From assembly GCA_039800165.1 (NCBI GenBank), contig JBDLRH010000052.1, forward strand, positions 1 through 8,349: 8,349 nt of DNA, given 5' to 3'. Positions 8,081 to 8,349 of the stretch are shown piece by piece (the stretch's first letter is position 1; every line of letters starts with the position of its first letter). The translations under genes were made by a program, and so were the position numbers. A model generated the notes under the pieces. It did not search any database. It worked only from the letters and a program-made list of their open reading frames with translations, and had not been told where the DNA came from. Source of the DNA: JBDLRH01 sp039800165. Its GTDB lineage: Bacteria > Pseudomonadota > Gammaproteobacteria > Burkholderiales > Burkholderiaceae_C.

Positions 8081-8349
8081 ATGAAATCGCTACTCGACCT
8101 GTTCAAGCAATTCACGCCCGATGAGCATTTCGATGCCATCAAGATCGGCATTGCCTCGCCCGAAAAGATCCGCTCGTGGTCCTTCGGCGAGGTCAAGAAG
8201 CCCGAGACCATCAACTACCGCACCTTCAAGCCCGAGCGTGACGGCCTGTTCTGCGCCAAGATCTTCGGCCCGATCAAGGACTACGAGTGCCTGTGCGGCA
8301 AGTACAAGCGCCTGAAGCACCGCGGCGTGATCTGCGAGAAGTGCGGCGT
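8081..8349 (+). CDS. rpoC: DNA-directed RNA polymerase subunit beta' (5' part, cut by window end)
   Basis: Beta' forms the clamp and carries the catalytic magnesium-binding aspartates, which lie beyond this window. Only 89 complete codons are visible. They begin MKSLLDLFKQ, include KIGIASPEKIRSWSFGEVKK (21-40) and TINYRTFKPERDGLFCAKIFG, and contain the N-terminal zinc-ribbon cysteines at positions 70, 72, 85 and 88, the same numbers as in E. coli. The start is supported by AAGGA (8067-8071), 9 bases before the ATG. The gene lies in the rpoB transcript with a 20-base spacer that has room for little besides the ribosome site. The frame is open to the window edge. Confidence 0.98.
   Translation, partial: MKSLLDLFKQFTPDEHFDAIKIGIASPEKIRSWSFGEVKKPETINYRTFKPERDGLFCAKIFGPIKDYECLCGKYKRLKHRGVICEKCG

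Overview
The window is a conserved housekeeping locus from a GC-rich betaproteobacterium. It carries the tRNA-Trp / secE-nusG / rplKAJL / rpoBC cluster, with every coding gene on the + strand. The protein sequences look like Burkholderiales, perhaps Comamonadaceae or Sphaerotilaceae (for example a 1370-residue RpoB opening MAYSFTERKRIRKSFGSR and an alanine/glycine-hinged L7/L12). The genus cannot be fixed by eye.

Layout: a complete tRNA-Trp with encoded CCA (22-97); a 160-base spacer rich in hairpins; secE (258-641) joined without a gap to nusG (642-1223); a 125-base spacer resembling an L1-binding leader; rplK (1349-1780) joined without a gap to rplA (1781-2476); a 293-base structured leader; rplJ from a TTG start (2770-3270); a short spacer; rplL (3316-3696); a 251-base spacer packed with consecutive hairpins; rpoB (3948-8060); and the first 89 codons of rpoC (8081 to the window end).

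The genes fall into three functional groups. SecE belongs to the SecYEG protein-export channel. NusG is a transcription elongation factor that links RNA polymerase to Rho and to the ribosome. L11, L1, L10 and L7/L12 build the L1 stalk and the GTPase-associated stalk of the 50S subunit, and beta and beta' are the catalytic core of RNA polymerase. In the model gammaproteobacteria this cluster is controlled mainly at RNA level: L1 represses the rplK-rplA message, L10-L7/L12 represses the rplJ message, and an attenuator plus an RNase III site lie between rplL and rpoB. Here the spacers at exactly those three places are long and can fold, so the same logic probably applies, although the specific folds are inferred.

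I found no mobile element, CRISPR array, defence gene or novel protein system. No gene looks broken, and the only partial gene is rpoC, cut by the window edge. The interesting material is in the non-coding spacers. I saw no convincing sigma-70 promoter in any of them.
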